In this document: positions 13,062-14,114 of the stretch, piece by piece | How positions within the stretch are numbered: position 1 is the first letter of the stretch | Layout of the letters: every line of letters starts with the position of its first letter | Source of the DNA: Burkholderia sp. | GTDB taxonomy: Bacteria > Pseudomonadota > Gammaproteobacteria > Burkholderiales > Burkholderiaceae | Assembly: GCF_018375725.1 (NCBI RefSeq) | Contig: NZ_JAHACR010000084.1 | Location: forward strand, 1 to 14,114 | DNA length: 14,114 bases | Reading direction: 5' to 3' | The notes under the pieces: model-generated | Database searches by the model: none | What the model was told of the DNA's origin: nothing | What the model saw: the letters and a program-made list of their open reading frames with translations, nothing else | Position numbers and translations under genes: made by a program

Positions 13062-13334
13062 ATGACCCGATTCGACCTGCTCTTCCATCTCGTGACAAGC
13101 CAGATCGACGCCCGCAAACGGATCGGTGAATGGCTCCCGCCCGACGTGCTGATCGCAAGCATGCATACCTGGATGTCGTGCCACGGGATCGAATATGACT
13201 GGCTTGAACGGCTCCGGATCGGTGCGGCATCCGTCACGTTCTCCCGCAACATCTACGACATGGCGACCGAGCGGACCGATCTGGCGCTCGAGCGCGCGTC
13301 GTGCGCGACCCGCCCCGGGAATGCAGCTTGCTGA
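13062..13334 (+). CDS. Unrecognised 90-aa protein
   Basis: The 90-residue product begins MTRFDLLFHLVTSQIDARKR and appears to be a small, mostly helical cytoplasmic protein with several Trp and His (WLPPDVLIASMHTWMSCHGI, YDWLERLRIG). No signal peptide is present. AGGAGG lies 5 nt before the ATG, an excellent ribosome site, and the long open frame upstream of it does not look coding. The AsmA-family gene begins 34 bp downstream on the same strand, so the two may be co-transcribed. The family and function are not recognised. Confidence 0.7.
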   Translation: MTRFDLLFHLVTSQIDARKRIGEWLPPDVLIASMHTWMSCHGIEYDWLERLRIGAASVTFSRNIYDMATERTDLALERASCATRPGNAAC

Positions 13335-13368
13335 ATACCTGTCCGTCATGGGCAATCCGGAGTGAACC

Positions 13369-14114
13369 ATGCGCATCGCACGCACGTTCGGCCACGCAGT
13401 CGCATGGCTTGCCGTGACCGTCGCGGTGATCGTCGGTGCGCTGGCAGTGTTTGTCGCGACGTTCGACTGGAACCGTGCCCGCCCGTGGATTGGCGACACG
13501 GTATCCCAGGCCATCGGCCGGCAGTTTTCGATCAACGGCGATCTGCGTGTGGACTGGCACCGGCCGCCGTACGAGCACGGTTGGCGTGCATGGGTGCCGT
13601 GGCCGAAATTCACCGCGCGCAACATCGTGATCGCGAACCCCGACTGGGCACGCGCGAAGGCATTCGCGACGCTCGATGCCATCAGTTTCGACATCGCCGC
13701 GCTGCCGCTGATCGACAAGCGCATCGTCATTCCGTCGATCCAACTCGCCAATCCGTCGGTCGATCTCGAACGCCTGAAGGACGGGCGCGAGAACTGGACT
13801 TTCAGACTGAAATCGCCCGGCGAGCCGCGCGTGTGGACGCTCGACCTGCACGACGTTGCATTCGTGAAGGGCAATGTCGCCTATTACGACGAATTCAAGC
13901 GTGCCGACCTGAAGGCAGTGATCGATACGCTCGGCCAGCCGATCCCGTTCGGCGACGTGCTCAGGCAGCAGCAGCAAACGTCGCTCAGGGAATCGGCGGA
14001 CGTGGTGGGCAGCACAAACGCAACGAAGCTCAACGCGCAAGTCCACGCCAGGACCGCGCGCGGCGCTTCGGGCGCTTCGGGCGCTTCGGGCGCTTCGGGC
14101 GCTTCGGGCGCTTC
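13369..14114 (+). CDS. AsmA family protein, 5' part (runs off the window)
   Basis: The frame is open from the ATG at 13369 to the edge, giving 248 complete codons. Residues about 8-31 form one N-terminal membrane helix, followed by the AsmA N-terminal region: RQFSINGDLRVDWHRPP, then FTARNIVIANPDWA, ALPLIDKRIVIPSIQLANPSVDLERL and DGRENWTF. AsmA-family proteins are inner-membrane anchored, extend into the periplasm and are linked to outer-membrane biogenesis and lipid transport. GGAG lies 6 nt before the start. Residues from about 232 onward are Gly-Ala-Ser repeats encoded by a 9-bp tandem repeat, an insertion not typical of the family at this point. The C-terminal part lies outside the window. 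Confidence 0.88.
   Translation, partial: MRIARTFGHAVAWLAVTVAVIVGALAVFVATFDWNRARPWIGDTVSQAIGRQFSINGDLRVDWHRPPYEHGWRAWVPWPKFTARNIVIANPDWARAKAFATLDAISFDIAALPLIDKRIVIPSIQLANPSVDLERLKDGRENWTFRLKSPGEPRVWTLDLHDVAFVKGNVAYYDEFKRADLKAVIDTLGQPIPFGDVLRQQQQTSLRESADVVGSTNATKLNAQVHARTARGASGASGASGASGASGA
14062..14114 (+). repeat. 9-bp tandem repeat coding for Gly-Ala-Ser
   Basis: The unit GGCGCTTCG occurs five times in full from 14062 and a sixth time lacking its last base at the edge, with no variation between copies. It is in frame with the AsmA-family gene, so each unit adds Gly-Ala-Ser. The copy number beyond the window is unknown. Unit length is a multiple of three, so slippage would change protein length without breaking the frame. 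Confidence 0.92.

Overview
The window is GC-rich and reads like a chromosomal segment of a beta-proteobacterium, most likely Burkholderia. That placement is an inference from base composition, codon use and the family set (CsbD, DUF1328, DUF3096, BON, DUF4142, a stand-alone LigD polymerase domain, AsmA); no rRNA or other taxonomic marker is present. I support 18 protein-coding genes, one of them cut by the right edge. There are no tRNA or rRNA genes, no CRISPR array and no insertion sequence.

Layout. At 209-538 (-) lies a small secreted protein. At 826-2145 (+) is a CPA1-type cation/proton antiporter, convergent with only 4 bp of separation to a stand-alone LigD-type primase-polymerase (2150-3076, -). 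Then follows a run of small genes, nearly all on the minus strand: DUF1328 membrane protein (3159-3320), two unrecognised ~100-residue proteins (3489-3800, 3940-4254), a plus-strand glycine-zipper lipoprotein (4438-4620), a second small lipoprotein (4755-5015), a Pro/Asp-rich protein (5061-5303), a secreted DUF4142 protein (5860-6471) and a BON-domain protein (6590-6982). Next comes a regulatory block: a hybrid sensor kinase (7184-9001, -), an NtrC-type response regulator (9267-10652, -) and, divergently, a second sigma-54 activator lacking an input domain (11025-11984, +). The right end carries CsbD (12275-12451, -), DUF3096 (12700-12846, +), an unrecognised 90-aa protein (13062-13334, +) and the start of an AsmA-family gene (13369 onward) that runs into a 9-bp tandem repeat at the edge.

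How the parts may work together. Both activators carry the AAA+ core and the GxFTGA loop used to contact sigma-54. Upstream of many of the small genes, in the correct orientation, I find -24/-12 elements with exact GG-N10-GC spacing: 579-594, 3445-3460, 4306-4321, 5339-5354, 7030-7045 and 12537-12553. One more lies upstream of the sensor kinase itself (9138-9153). I see no such element before either activator gene. The simplest reading is a local sigma-54 stress/envelope regulon: kinase plus two activators switching on a set of small envelope and stress proteins, with positive feedback on the kinase. The elements are seen in the sequence; their activity and the regulon are inference.
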